NCBI RefSeq assembly: GCF_025370755.1
Contig: NZ_JAMXFC010000012.1
Coordinates: 96,823 to 160,822 of the forward strand
Reading direction: 5' to 3'
Length of the DNA: 64,000 bases
From: Laspinema sp. D2d
GTDB taxonomy: Bacteria > Cyanobacteriota > Cyanobacteriia > Cyanobacteriales > Laspinemataceae
Within the stretch, counting starts at the first letter, position 1. Each line of letters begins with the position of its first letter. The translations under genes were made by a program, and so were the position numbers. Below are positions 47,654 to 57,426 of this stretch, in pieces. Under the pieces are notes generated by a model, which made no database searches, was not told the origin of the DNA, and saw only the letters and a list, made by a program, of their open reading frames with translations.

Positions 47654-50600
47654 TTATCTTTGCAAGAGGAATTGATCGCCGTAATTTAATAAATCTTCCA
47701 GAGTTTGGAGGCGATTTTCCCAGGTTTGAATTTGATAAGGTTTTTGCAAAGAATAGAGATTCATCCAACGGGGAAACTGGCCGCGAAATTCCCTCAAAAC
47801 TGAACGGGCTTGCTCCAGATTGGGGGCGGAAGGATCACTCGTTAACTGTTCTAGGGCTTGAGTTAATTGCAATCCCTTCTCATCAAACTTGTTAAAGTCA
47901 GTCTCTCTCATGGATAACGCTTCGGTATCCCGCAAAAATTGCCATTCTCGTTGCAATCCAGTAAATCGCGCAGCGGCGGTGGCAAAGGGTTCGCGGTAGG
48001 GAATGGGAGTGCGATCGCCTAAAGCAGAAGGTCCTTGAGTCCGCTGAAAAATCCCATTTAACACGGGGTTAAGATTTTCCGCTGCAAATAGCGCATATCC
48101 TCCCACAGACTGATTCCTTAATGCCTGGATTTGGTCTACTGCAATAATCTCTGGGAGATCCAACAGACGAATTGCCGGTAAGATTAAAGCTGCCCCCAAA
48201 TCCTCCTGATTAATCCAAGGTTGTGCTAACTGTTCCAGGCGGTTGGTATCCATTGCATAAGTCATGGGAACAATTAAGTCAACTTCCCCGCGACGGGCCC
48301 ATTCTTCCCAATTTTGTTGAATTTTGTTGCGGCGATCGTGAGGATTCAAGGGAAACACTGCCACGGACAAGATTAAATCCGAACGCAGCGCCCGCAACCG
48401 TTGAGACGCTTCTGAGACAAATGTATCAATTTGACGGACTCGAAAATCAGTCCATTGCTGCCACAAATCCCGATCGCCCGGACTAATCGTCATCGGGTCC
48501 ACGCCGGTTAAGTTCTGAAACTCCTGCCGTGCAACCTTTCCATATCCATAACTGCGTTCCGCACTCGGGTCTTGAAAAGGATAGCGAATATAATCTAACT
48601 GCACCCCATCCACGTCATACCGGGTCGTAATTTCCTCTAAAAGACTCAACAAATAACTCCGAACTTCGGGATTTGCCGGGTCCAGAAAAGGCTTGGTTTG
48701 CCCTCGGGGTATCATCTGTCCCTCATTAGTATAACCGGCCCAATCGGGATGAGCGGCAATCACAGGACCGGGATAATTGGGGTCTAAATTGAGTAAAACA
48801 TTGTGTCGCTGATTCCCGGCAGCAAAGGTCCAAATCCAAGCGTGTAACTCCATGCCGCGATCGTGAGCCAATTTGACCGCTGAAGCTAGGGGGTCCCAAT
48901 TTCCAATCAAAGGATTCTGCTGCGGCGCTACCTGGGAGGGATAAATGGGATATCCAGCATTGATGGTTTCAAAAAAGACTGTATTAATTCCCGTAGCAGC
49001 GAGATTGTCAAAAATCCGGGTGAGACCCTGTTCTGAACCCGCCCGCACAATGGAACCACGATCTAACCAGATCGCACGGATTTCCGGTTGCGCGAGTACG
49101 CCATTGGTGGGATAGTTTTCCCAAAGTAGGTCCCGAATTTCCACCCATTTAGCGCGGGCACCGGCATAGTCTTGTTCTTGAACCAATTGGGGAAATTCCA
49201 ACAGCAACGATCGCGCCGTGACGATCGCCTCCTGAGTGGGAAGAAACGCCTGTTCCGCCGAGGCGATCGCCTCAGCAGTTTCTATCTCCGTCTTCTCCCC
49301 CACCGTCACCAGGGATGCAGAGGCGATGGGCAATTTCTCCCTCATCTCCTCTTCCGTCTCAGAACCAGCTTGCTGAGGACTTTGAGTATGGACTGAGGCG
49401 GTAATCAAAGCACTTTCCACCCGTCCTAACAAATTTTCCAATTCTTGCCGCATCTCGATCGCCTGGAAGGAGGGAATCGGCAACGGCCCTTGTTCCACCC
49501 GGAGTCCCGGAGGTGCCGTTTCTTCCGCCGGATCCAACCCCGGAGGAGAAACCGTTTCTACCTGTACCGTACTCGGTTGAGAGGGCGTCGCACTCCCGGG
49601 CAATGAGGGCAGACTATCCCCACGAGAGGGCCGCGCAGGTGCGGGAACTGGACTGCTGGCGGGGGCCGCTTCTGGCTGTTGCCTCCGTTGCGCCTCCGCT
49701 TCCCGCAATTGTTCCGCTTCACTGGAAACCGCAGAAGATGGGGGCTGAGTTGGGGAATTCGGCTGACCCGCGATGGTGCGATTCACCACGGGACCTCGTT
49801 GGACCTCACTGCGGACAAGGGCCGCCCGTAACCAGGCGCTATCATACTCAACATCCGCATGGTTCCCCCACTCCCAGCCTAAAAAAGTGGTGCGATCGCT
49901 AATCAGAACCGCTGGATTCCCCGGTGCAGGACCCCAAGTCGTCATCACTTCCGTGTTATAGCCACTGGGCGCTAAAATTCCCCCAGGAATCGCGATGCGG
50001 TTCACCTCTGGGGGAATCCAATTCGAGGGACAAAGCATTTCAGTCCGGCAATAGAGGGGTTCCATCGGCGTAGGTTCGGACAATTCACCTTGCCAAGTCC
50101 CCCCTAGGGTAGCGGTTAAAGCATGACGGACCCCTGTTGCCGAATTTACCCCTAATGGTCCGGAGACGATCGCCTGAACCCCTTGGCTGAGTAAACTTTC
50201 GAGGGCCAGGGCCTGTTCAACCGTCCAAGTGGAAATATTGGGGATAAACAGAACCGTAATTTCGGTAGAGAGGGAATCCTCCAACAGGCGATCGAGTTCA
50301 ATCGTCTCATAGACCAATCCTGCCGCCCGTAAACGTTCATCGATCGCCTCCCATTGGGCTTCATTTTCCGAACTGCGAACCACCCCTAAGCGCAACGCTG
50401 AGTTTTCCGTCAGGGGTTGGGAGGGGAATTGATTCGGAGTCGTTTCCGGCGCAGCTTGACTCAGGGAAGTCTCCGCAATCCCCGCCCCTTCTGGAGTTTG
50501 CACTGCGATCGCCCCCGGGACGGAGGTACTCAGTAACCCCAAACTCGCCACTAAGGTTCCCAGGACCCATTGCCCTCGGTGGGGAATCGATGGCCCCTCA

Positions 50601-50683
50601 CCCCGGTGGGAGTGGATGATGGGGTCAAGGCAGAATTGCACCTTTTTGAAAGATTTTCCCCGATGATAACGGCGATCGCTCAT
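47654..50683 (-). CDS. Exported GHL10-type glycoside hydrolase family protein
   Basis: A 1,009-residue protein from ATG 50683; the open frame runs 89 codons further, but that part translates repeat DNA (KKPPFFKGGWGD) and is rejected. Signal-anchor-like hydrophobic segment about 40-60. A DUF4350-like region about 80-280, a Pro/Ser/Gln-rich linker about 300-390, then a GHL10 barrel (about 530-860): IRAIWLDRGSIV, GINTVFFETINAGYPIYPS, LHAWIWTFAAGN, DVDGVQLDYIRYPF, VDLIVPMTYAMD. The Asp/Glu pattern fits a glycosyl hydrolase; substrate unknown, possibly an envelope or extracellular polysaccharide. Confidence 0.88.
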   Translation of the reverse strand: MSDRRYHRGKSFKKVQFCLDPIIHSHRGEGPSIPHRGQWVLGTLVASLGLLSTSVPGAIAVQTPEGAGIAETSLSQAAPETTPNQFPSQPLTENSALRLGVVRSSENEAQWEAIDERLRAAGLVYETIELDRLLEDSLSTEITVLFIPNISTWTVEQALALESLLSQGVQAIVSGPLGVNSATGVRHALTATLGGTWQGELSEPTPMEPLYCRTEMLCPSNWIPPEVNRIAIPGGILAPSGYNTEVMTTWGPAPGNPAVLISDRTTFLGWEWGNHADVEYDSAWLRAALVRSEVQRGPVVNRTIAGQPNSPTQPPSSAVSSEAEQLREAEAQRRQQPEAAPASSPVPAPARPSRGDSLPSLPGSATPSQPSTVQVETVSPPGLDPAEETAPPGLRVEQGPLPIPSFQAIEMRQELENLLGRVESALITASVHTQSPQQAGSETEEEMREKLPIASASLVTVGEKTEIETAEAIASAEQAFLPTQEAIVTARSLLLEFPQLVQEQDYAGARAKWVEIRDLLWENYPTNGVLAQPEIRAIWLDRGSIVRAGSEQGLTRIFDNLAATGINTVFFETINAGYPIYPSQVAPQQNPLIGNWDPLASAVKLAHDRGMELHAWIWTFAAGNQRHNVLLNLDPNYPGPVIAAHPDWAGYTNEGQMIPRGQTKPFLDPANPEVRSYLLSLLEEITTRYDVDGVQLDYIRYPFQDPSAERSYGYGKVARQEFQNLTGVDPMTISPGDRDLWQQWTDFRVRQIDTFVSEASQRLRALRSDLILSVAVFPLNPHDRRNKIQQNWEEWARRGEVDLIVPMTYAMDTNRLEQLAQPWINQEDLGAALILPAIRLLDLPEIIAVDQIQALRNQSVGGYALFAAENLNPVLNGIFQRTQGPSALGDRTPIPYREPFATAAARFTGLQREWQFLRDTEALSMRETDFNKFDEKGLQLTQALEQLTSDPSAPNLEQARSVLREFRGQFPRWMNLYSLQKPYQIQTWENRLQTLEDLLNYGDQFLLQR

Positions 50684-50876
50684 CACACTGTTGTTCCTTA
50701 TTCCTGAGTCAAGACAGTAAGGAGCAATTCTAACAACTTTGGGAGCGAATCGATAATTATTCTCAGAGGGGATATTGATCCCGCCACCCGCCCTAAAAAA
50801 GGGGCGCTTAAGACAATGCTGCAAACAGGCTGTTATAGATTGCGTAAGTCCTGAGACTTGTTCATACCCAATTGAG

Positions 50877-50958
50877 TAGACCTCTTGCAAAAAAAAGGAT
50901 TGATCCCCCCAACCCCCCTTAAAAAAGGGGGGCTTTTTAGAATTTTGCAAGAGGTCTA
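50877..50958. repeat. Compact family A element with 16-bp terminal inverted repeats
   Basis: TAGACCTCTTGCAAAA (50877-50892) and its exact complement (50943-50958) bound an 82-base element. Inside are C-runs and G-runs (CCCCCCAACCCCCC ... GGGGGG) that also pair. MITE-like in layout, without any transposase. Longer relatives are at 10782, 30750 and 44839. Confidence 0.85.
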
Positions 50959-51027
50959 GTTATCAAAAGTAGTTTTTCTCTCTACGCCCGCACAGGCGGG
51001 CTTTCTTGCAAGTATTTAATCTCACTT

Positions 51028-51302
51028 CCGGTCCCCTCCCCTTAGCAAGGGGAGGGTTAGGGTGGGGTCATCCGGTCCCCTCCCCTTAGCAAGGGGAGGG
51101 TTAGGGTGGGGTCATCGTGAAGGGCGATCGCCCCTCACGATGCTCACGATGTAAAGATAAAATAGGGTGGACCAGCCTACATACAAGCGCGGAAAGCGGA
51201 GCTATCCCGTAGGGAATCGCCTCTTGTGAGTGCGTGACGTGGCTGAAGCCCCGTCAGGAGGACCCCACCCTAACCCTCCCCTTGCCAAGGGGAGGGGACC
51301 GG
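51028..51302. repeat. Family B: two direct copies plus one inverted
   Basis: Direct 42-base copies at 51028-51069 and 51072-51113 (period 44), inverted copy 51261-51302. The same arrangement occurs at 47289-47572. Confidence 0.85.
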
Positions 51303-51433
51303 AGGTGAGATTAAATAAATGATCCAAATTCGATGATTAAGTGCCTCTTCGACGGTTTGACGATTGACGGCACAAAATTGTAAACTACTGGGTAGGCGGC
51401 GAGTTGGTTTTACTTGAATTATAACCGATAAAA

Positions 51434-54232
51434 TTATGATTTAGTTTTCCGTTTAGTAGACTTTTTCCCGGGCTTTTCTTGGCTAGTCATTTTAGTATAA
51501 AGCTCAAATAGTTTCTCTAGGCGTTCCGTGTCATTTTTGAAGCGACGACCGATATAAATACGTTCGATAACTTCATCATTGCGATCGTGCGCTTCCCGGA
51601 CTAGGGGGAATTCGCTATCCATCCGTTCGGGGTCGTACATATCGGCAATTGTAGCGGGGAAATAATGCTCTCGGGCTAATAGGATTTGTTCCGCGCAACG
51701 GGTCATATCGATTTTGTTTTGTTCCGTTAGAGTGGGGACGGGAAAAGTATTCCAGCCAAGAGTATTGGAGTAGCGAAAATCAGTTTTTAGCTTGCCGCAA
51801 ACCGTGGCAATCCAGACTAGGTGCAGCCGTGAAGCGATTAGCGCCAACTGCCAGAGAGGAGCGTCAAATATAGCAAATGCTTCACTTGACACAATACTTT
51901 CTGAACTGATTAGTCCTACTGGAAGATAGTATCGAGATTCAGAAGAGGTTCTAGGCATTACAAACGTACAAATTTTTGCACTCCGCATTTCTCTCATTTG
52001 ATGAGGGCGCACTGCCATAGCACGCCCTCCATTATCAGGACTTTTTATACGCATTTCTTTAACAGATTCAATGCGTTTTTTTATTGAAGCAATTTCCATT
52101 GCTTCGGGTAAATTTTCATCTATAATCCACAAACAATATCGTTGTAAGTTATTAATAAACTCACTAGAGCCATAGATTCGACGAATCAACTTGCTGCGTT
52201 GCATATCCGTCAAGCCCAGGTCTTCAAGATTTTGCCTGGTGAGCAGTAGGTTTCCCCCATCATAAGGCATATTACCAAGATCCATAGATGACAGATCGCT
52301 TAGAGGAGATGAGCGCTTTTTTACAAGTACATTCGCTCCACTCACCAAATAAATATTAATATAAGAAACTTGTCTTACAATAGTGGTTCCGTCCTCTGAG
52401 ATTGCAAATAAATTACAAACCTCTCTTGGTTCCCGCGAAAGCCCGATAATTGCCACTGTTACACCAGCATTGTTACTGGCAAGATTGGACCATTTAAAAG
52501 ATGTATGAGCAAAAATTATTTGATGTTTAGTCTCCAGAATCAACGGCCAAATAATGGGTGCTTGATGCCCTTGACAAATGGAATTTGTAGTTACAAATGC
52601 ACAGGCAGATTTAGTGAAGACACCATAATCAGCAGCTTTCATAAACCAGCAGCCTACATAATCTATATAGCCATGTTTAACTTTTCGAGGGCCAAAAATA
52701 AACTCCATATCATCAATCTGTTGTGATGATTTCTTACCTTTTCCTGCATAAGGTGGATTCCCACAAATATAAGTTTCCCCGCCCTGATTCTCAAAATCAA
52801 TCTCTGCCTCCTCCCGCGTTTCCCCCCACAAATCCAAATCCTCCCGCTGCACCTTCACCCCCGTTCCTGTGGATGGAAATAAACTCAACCAATCCAACCG
52901 CAAGGCATTCCCACAGGTAATCCAATTCTCCTGTTTCAGGGGTAGAAACTCCAATAATGCCAACTGCGGCCCCCGATACAACACATCACACTGAAACTCC
53001 GCAATAATCAACGCTAACCGAGTAATTTCTGCCGCAAAATGGCGAATTTCTATCCCCCGAAAATTGGTTAAGGGAATCTCCGAACGACGATCCGCCTCTC
53101 CCCGACGCCGGTTAATTTCCGCCTCAATCTTCCGCATTTCCTTATAACCAATCACCAGAAAATTCCCCGAGCCACAAGCCGGGTCAAACACCCGAATTCG
53201 CCCAATCCGTTGCCGCAAATTCAACAACTTGCGCCGATTGTCCCCCGCCTCTTCCAACTGACTCCGTAACTCATCCAAAAACAACGGATTCAGCACCTTG
53301 AGAATATTCGGCACACTGGTATAGTGCATCCCCAAAGCCCCGCGTTCCTCCTCATCCGCCACCGCTTGAATCATCGACCCGAAAATATCAGGATTAATCT
53401 TTTTCCAGTCCAAATTCCCCACATGAAGCAAATAAGAACGGGCAATTTTGTTAAAACGCGGCACTTCCAAACTGCCAGAAAATAGCCCCCCATTCACATA
53501 AGGAAACCGATCCGCCCAACTGCGTATTCCCAACCCTTCTCGTTCCTTCAGGGGAGTGCTCATCGCCCGAAACAACTCCGAGAGCACCTCATGGGTATTA
53601 GAAGCATCAGGCGCACTCATTTGGGCGATCGTCTGGGTAAACAATCCCTCACTATGGAAGATATTTGTATCCTCTGCAAAGAAGCAGAAAATCAGCCGCG
53701 CCATAAAATGATTAAACTCTTCCTGACGTTCCGCCTTATCCCAGTCTGGATTCTGCTTCTGTAACTCCACATACAGCCGATTCAGGCGACCCGTTGCTTT
53801 AATATCAAAGGCATTCTCGCGGATTTGCCGTACTGTAGTAATCCCCGCCAAAGCCAGGAAAAACCCAAAATGGTCAGAAAAATTCCGGTAATCACAAGCA
53901 ATTATTTCCCCATCCGCCAGATTTTCCGCCTCAAAACTTTTGCCATCCGTCGCCAGAATAAACTTAGCCTTATACCGACTCGTAGCAGCACTCTGGCGCA
54001 ACGCCGTCAGCGTAGCAGTAACTTCCCCTTCCGAGCAAACTTTTACATGAATATTGTTCCGCTGAAGCACCCCACCGGGTAAATCCGATTGATTGGAATT
54101 CCCACTTTTGATCCGCTTAATCGTCGTCCCCTTGTTCCCAAATGCCTCTAAGAAAGCATAGGGAAATTCTTCAGGGTCAAAAGGTGCTTCCGCAAGTTGG
54201 GAAACGGCTTCTTCGATTTCAACAGGGTTCAT
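51434..54232 (-). CDS. MmeI-like class I DNA methyltransferase
   Basis: A 932-residue DNA adenine-type methyltransferase. The N-terminal part (about 60-150) and helical spacer (HFMARLIFCFFAEDTNIF, PYVNGGLF) match the MmeI family. SAM-binding motif FDPACGSGNFLV (about 349-360) and catalytic GNPPYAGKG (about 490-498) are intact. A target-recognition region follows (about 600-850). Unlike MmeI itself, the N-terminus has no D-ExK nuclease site (the equivalent stretch reads GKSFEAENLADGEIIACDY), so methylation without cutting is predicted. Cleavage, if any, would need a partner. Lies at the downstream end of the island, 41 bases after the Rpn gene; same strand as helicase and GIY-YIG. Confidence 0.92.
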   Translation of the reverse strand: MNPVEIEEAVSQLAEAPFDPEEFPYAFLEAFGNKGTTIKRIKSGNSNQSDLPGGVLQRNNIHVKVCSEGEVTATLTALRQSAATSRYKAKFILATDGKSFEAENLADGEIIACDYRNFSDHFGFFLALAGITTVRQIRENAFDIKATGRLNRLYVELQKQNPDWDKAERQEEFNHFMARLIFCFFAEDTNIFHSEGLFTQTIAQMSAPDASNTHEVLSELFRAMSTPLKEREGLGIRSWADRFPYVNGGLFSGSLEVPRFNKIARSYLLHVGNLDWKKINPDIFGSMIQAVADEEERGALGMHYTSVPNILKVLNPLFLDELRSQLEEAGDNRRKLLNLRQRIGRIRVFDPACGSGNFLVIGYKEMRKIEAEINRRRGEADRRSEIPLTNFRGIEIRHFAAEITRLALIIAEFQCDVLYRGPQLALLEFLPLKQENWITCGNALRLDWLSLFPSTGTGVKVQREDLDLWGETREEAEIDFENQGGETYICGNPPYAGKGKKSSQQIDDMEFIFGPRKVKHGYIDYVGCWFMKAADYGVFTKSACAFVTTNSICQGHQAPIIWPLILETKHQIIFAHTSFKWSNLASNNAGVTVAIIGLSREPREVCNLFAISEDGTTIVRQVSYINIYLVSGANVLVKKRSSPLSDLSSMDLGNMPYDGGNLLLTRQNLEDLGLTDMQRSKLIRRIYGSSEFINNLQRYCLWIIDENLPEAMEIASIKKRIESVKEMRIKSPDNGGRAMAVRPHQMREMRSAKICTFVMPRTSSESRYYLPVGLISSESIVSSEAFAIFDAPLWQLALIASRLHLVWIATVCGKLKTDFRYSNTLGWNTFPVPTLTEQNKIDMTRCAEQILLAREHYFPATIADMYDPERMDSEFPLVREAHDRNDEVIERIYIGRRFKNDTERLEKLFELYTKMTSQEKPGKKSTKRKTKS

Positions 54233-54273
54233 AATTACAGATAAAAAAGACTAGGGTTAGATTTCAAATTTAG

Positions 54274-55131
54274 TTAATTATTCGTCATTTCCTGCCGTAA
54301 AGCTGCGATCGCCTCCAAACTTAATCCCGTAGCTTGGGCGATCGCCTCCTCATTCAGTTGACCCAATAATTTTCTAGCAACATCCAGTTTTCCTTGTTCG
54401 ATTCCTTGTTCGATTCCTTGTTCGATTCCCAAGGCGATCGCACCCTGTTGGTCATAAATAAACATTTCCCGCCGTTCTAACTCTTCTAATTCCTCTAGGG
54501 TTAATCCCGCTTGATTGGCAATTTCAAAGGCTTGATTAAGTTCGGCAATATCATCCATATTCTCCGGAATCGAAGTGAGCGATCGGGCAAACTTCATAAA
54601 ATAAATCCATTTATCTGTAAGCGTTTCTAGCTCGTGCAATTCTTTGGTAAACTTCGGCAATTCCACAAAAACCAACTCCATCTCATTCTCCGGGTAATAC
54701 CACCCTTCAGACTTCTCTCGATAAACAAACCGAGAAATCAATTGAGTCTGTCCCGGAAACATCTCAAAATCAGTTAAAGTTAAAGCAATCACCGGCTTCA
54801 AGTATCGATACCCCTGTCCCCGTTGCAGTTGAAACGCATAGGTTTTAGCCGCATTAAATACAACTTGTTTACCAGAAGTTGGCACATTTAACACCTGCAT
54901 TTCCATAATTACAACTGTGCCATCATTAAGCTGGGCTTTCACATCCAAATAAGTATCTTTTAACCCTTCCAATTCTGGGGGCAAATTCGGACTAATCATT
55001 TCCCAGTCTTGAATCATCGAATTGCCATCATAGACCAAAGCATTCAGAAAACTGATTAAAATGTTCTTGCTTTCTGCCGAACCAAATATTTTTTTAAAAG
55101 CGTAGTCGGTTTTGGGGTTAATAAATCTCAT
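54274..55131 (-). CDS. Rpn-family nuclease/transposase-like protein
   Basis: A 285-residue protein of the Rpn / PD-(D/E)xK family transposase-like group (start at ATG 55131, MRFINPKTDYAFKKIFG). The core has LDVKAQLNDGTVVIMEMQV (about 65-83), the acidic and Gln residues of the nuclease motif, and FNAAKTYAFQLQRGQ. Near the C-terminus three tandem GIEQ units (encoded by three 15-base repeats at about 54390-54435) form a short flexible hinge. Rpn proteins cut DNA and stimulate recombination; the family is abundant in cyanobacteria. It sits directly before the methyltransferase gene. Confidence 0.88.
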   Translation of the reverse strand: MRFINPKTDYAFKKIFGSAESKNILISFLNALVYDGNSMIQDWEMISPNLPPELEGLKDTYLDVKAQLNDGTVVIMEMQVLNVPTSGKQVVFNAAKTYAFQLQRGQGYRYLKPVIALTLTDFEMFPGQTQLISRFVYREKSEGWYYPENEMELVFVELPKFTKELHELETLTDKWIYFMKFARSLTSIPENMDDIAELNQAFEIANQAGLTLEELEELERREMFIYDQQGAIALGIEQGIEQGIEQGKLDVARKLLGQLNEEAIAQATGLSLEAIAALRQEMTNN

Positions 55132-55446
55132 AGCCAGCCTACCCAAATTTTTTTAATTAATTTTACCATAACTTCCCTCTTCTGGAGTACCACCGGCCTC
55201 TAATTCCTAGGGAGTTTCCATCCCAATTCGCCTCTAGGTGGCTGACTGACGCATCAAATTGAGTCCGATGTCAAATGCCCTCTCAACCCAATGACTCCAG
55301 CCTCTCAAAGGTTCCAACTTCTAGGCGATCGCTATCACAGCTTACTATAATAAGTTGGGATAGCATCAGGCTTAGGGTAGCGTCTATTATGGGTAAGGCT
55401 TGTTAAAATTCATTGTTTATGACATTGAATTGGAGCAAATTGTGCT
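55132..55446. other. Gap upstream of xisI and Rpn genes
   Basis: Divergent promoter region for the Rpn gene (minus) and XisI gene (plus), 315 bases. No xisH-like reading frame, no strong structure; one HIP1 site. Confidence 0.5.
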
Positions 55447-55794
55447 ATGGAAGGAGTGACAGATAAATTAAAAACTTATCAAGAAATTGTGCAGCAATTG
55501 TTAATAGATTATGCAAAAAGTAAACCAGCTTATGGGGAAATTGAGGTTCAGACTATTTTTGATACCCACCGAAATCATTATCAAATTGTCCATCTGGGTT
55601 GGCACCATCAGCGCTGGATTCATCAGTGTGTTATTCATTTAGATATCCGCAATGAAAAAATTTGGATTTTTTGCAATTCAACCGAGCATGATATTGCGGA
55701 AGATTTAGTCAACTTGACTGTACCCAAACAAGATATTGTGCTGGGCTTTTACCCGCCTTTTATGCGGGAAATGAGTGATTATTCAGTAGGATAA
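55447..55794 (+). CDS. xisI: XisI protein (fdxN element excision controlling factor)
   Basis: A 115-residue XisI. Family features: DKLKTYQEIVQQLLIDYA near the start, TIFDTHRNHYQIVHLGWH, RWIHQCVIHLDIRNEKIWI and the C-terminal VLGFYPPFMREMSDYSVG. In Anabaena XisI works with XisH and XisF in excising the fdxN element, yet XisH/XisI pairs are found in many cyanobacteria that lack that element. Here xisH is absent, and the gene is the only plus-strand gene within the island. Confidence 0.92.
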   Translation: MEGVTDKLKTYQEIVQQLLIDYAKSKPAYGEIEVQTIFDTHRNHYQIVHLGWHHQRWIHQCVIHLDIRNEKIWIFCNSTEHDIAEDLVNLTVPKQDIVLGFYPPFMREMSDYSVG

Positions 55795-55956
55795 AAGTAG
55801 AGCAAAGAGGGCAGCATTCAGTTTGTTAGGAGTAAAATATTTTATCTTCCTAATGGGCGGGATTTTAATAATAGTTTATGTCCCAATTAGGAGACTATAA
55901 ATTAGCCAATTTGTTGGCATTTTGGTATATTTCTGAGTGGTTTATTGGAAATACTC

Positions 55957-57420
55957 TTAAATGCTCTTGTTCCAATACTCTAATCCCGTGACAATCACAT
56001 TTTCTAGCCACTGCTGGAAACGGGGAATTAAATTTTCTTGTTCATCAGCGTAGGAAAATTGAAAGGGTGAATCGGTTAAAGGCTGAAGATCGCTAATAGT
56101 CGGTTCCCCTTCGTCCCCATTATCTCGATGGTAAGCACAGGCACTACAAATCAGTAAACCACGATATTCATGTCCGAGAACATGGAAAGAAAGAAGAACA
56201 GTTATAGATGTTTCTATATTAATCACCAATTGAATCCAAGTGTGATAATTCCGCAAGTTGGCAAAATATCCGAGTTGTTTCGCAGTTTCCACCACTTGAT
56301 ACCGATGGTAATGAGAGCGGCGATCGCCAACTGGCGCAGCAATGGCAAAAACAGCGCCATCATTTAAGAAATCTTTGATAGATAGTTTAATGTCATCAGC
56401 AATTTCCAGGAAGCGCTGAGAAGCCATATCAAATAAAAGGTCAGCAAACCTTTCCGATTTTTGACATTTTTCTTGAACCGAGGCTAACTGATTTTGTTGC
56501 AATTTATCCGCAATGGCAGCTAGAATAACTTGGGTTCTTCTCGTCTCTGATAATACCTGCTCGGATAACCCTAGGCTTCTTAAAAAAGCTTGCTTTTGAC
56601 TCTTAGCAAAGAGATGAATTAAACTCGATAGTTCACCGCGATCGGCATCTTCCAAAGCAGCAATATAAACGGCGCGATCGTCACGGGTTATGACTAAAGG
56701 AAACCAACTTGCTTGAATAAAGACTAAACTCGCTAAACAACGAGCAACCCGACCATTTCCATCTTGAAAGGGGTGAATTTGAGTAAATCGATGATGCAAC
56801 CAAGCCGCCTCAATTTCAGGCGGAATTTTTTGTTCTTGATGTTGATGATGTAAGGAGATTAATCGGTCCATTTCCGATGCCACTTGTTCCGGAGGACAAT
56901 ACTCGTGAATTGTGCCGTCTCGTCGGAGGGGGTTATTCGGTTGAAGTTTCCAGTCCCCTTTAATTAAGGAAACATTAAAGATTTTTCCCTGTGGGTTTAA
57001 GGCTTCTGTGCTATCCTGACTCTGCGTTAAAACTTGATGTAACTGCTTGATATAAGAATTAGATAGATTTCTTTGTCCTCCAACAAAATCAAATAATCCT
57101 TCAATAGCAGATTCTTGGTCTTTAATCAAGGAAACGACCTGTTTAACCGGAATATCTGTAGCTCCATGAGGAATTAATGCCTCATTAATGCCCTGTTCGA
57201 TTAATAAACGAGTGATACCGCGATCAAGGGTGTACAACCGTTCAATAATTCCCGTTTCAATTGCTATTTCCCGCCGCAGCTTTTCGCTGAAGGTTTGAAA
57301 TTCTCCAGATTGACGCAAGCGATCGGCTTGCTCGTTCCAAACCGTGACTAAAGGTGGCAGTTCAACACTAGCTAAATCTTGCCAGTTCAACTGCAAATCT
57401 TCGATGGGTTTCCACAACAT
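55957..57420 (-). CDS. Fic-family protein (copy 2)
   Basis: A 487-residue Fic protein. The active-site motif HPFQDGNGRVAR (216-227) is canonical, so AMP or similar nucleotide transfer onto a target protein is plausible. An inhibitory-helix-like motif T56-x3-E60 followed by Arg (instead of Gly/Asn) is near the N-terminus. A C-terminal domain (about 330-487) has VVETAKQLGYFANLRNYHTWIQLVINIE. It starts six bases after the GIY-YIG stop codon, which indicates a shared transcript. Confidence 0.9.
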   Translation of the reverse strand: MLWKPIEDLQLNWQDLASVELPPLVTVWNEQADRLRQSGEFQTFSEKLRREIAIETGIIERLYTLDRGITRLLIEQGINEALIPHGATDIPVKQVVSLIKDQESAIEGLFDFVGGQRNLSNSYIKQLHQVLTQSQDSTEALNPQGKIFNVSLIKGDWKLQPNNPLRRDGTIHEYCPPEQVASEMDRLISLHHQHQEQKIPPEIEAAWLHHRFTQIHPFQDGNGRVARCLASLVFIQASWFPLVITRDDRAVYIAALEDADRGELSSLIHLFAKSQKQAFLRSLGLSEQVLSETRRTQVILAAIADKLQQNQLASVQEKCQKSERFADLLFDMASQRFLEIADDIKLSIKDFLNDGAVFAIAAPVGDRRSHYHRYQVVETAKQLGYFANLRNYHTWIQLVINIETSITVLLSFHVLGHEYRGLLICSACAYHRDNGDEGEPTISDLQPLTDSPFQFSYADEQENLIPRFQQWLENVIVTGLEYWNKSI

Positions 57421-57426
57421 AAATTT

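Larger units (their letters stand above)
50684..51433. other. Intergenic region packed with repeats
   Basis: No gene seen. Contains the family A short element (50877-50958), the family B pair and inverted copy (51028-51302), and a GCGATCGC-type palindrome with direct CACGATG copies (about 51121-51152). Between them lies a stretch (51153-51260) without recognised features. Confidence 0.6.

Noticed and set aside
50684..50950. N-terminal extension of the glycoside hydrolase frame
   Set aside because: It translates family A repeat DNA (KKPPFFKGGWGD); a signal-peptide start at 50683 fits better.
55132..55446. Degraded xisH upstream of xisI
   Set aside because: No reading frame with XisH features could be found in any frame.
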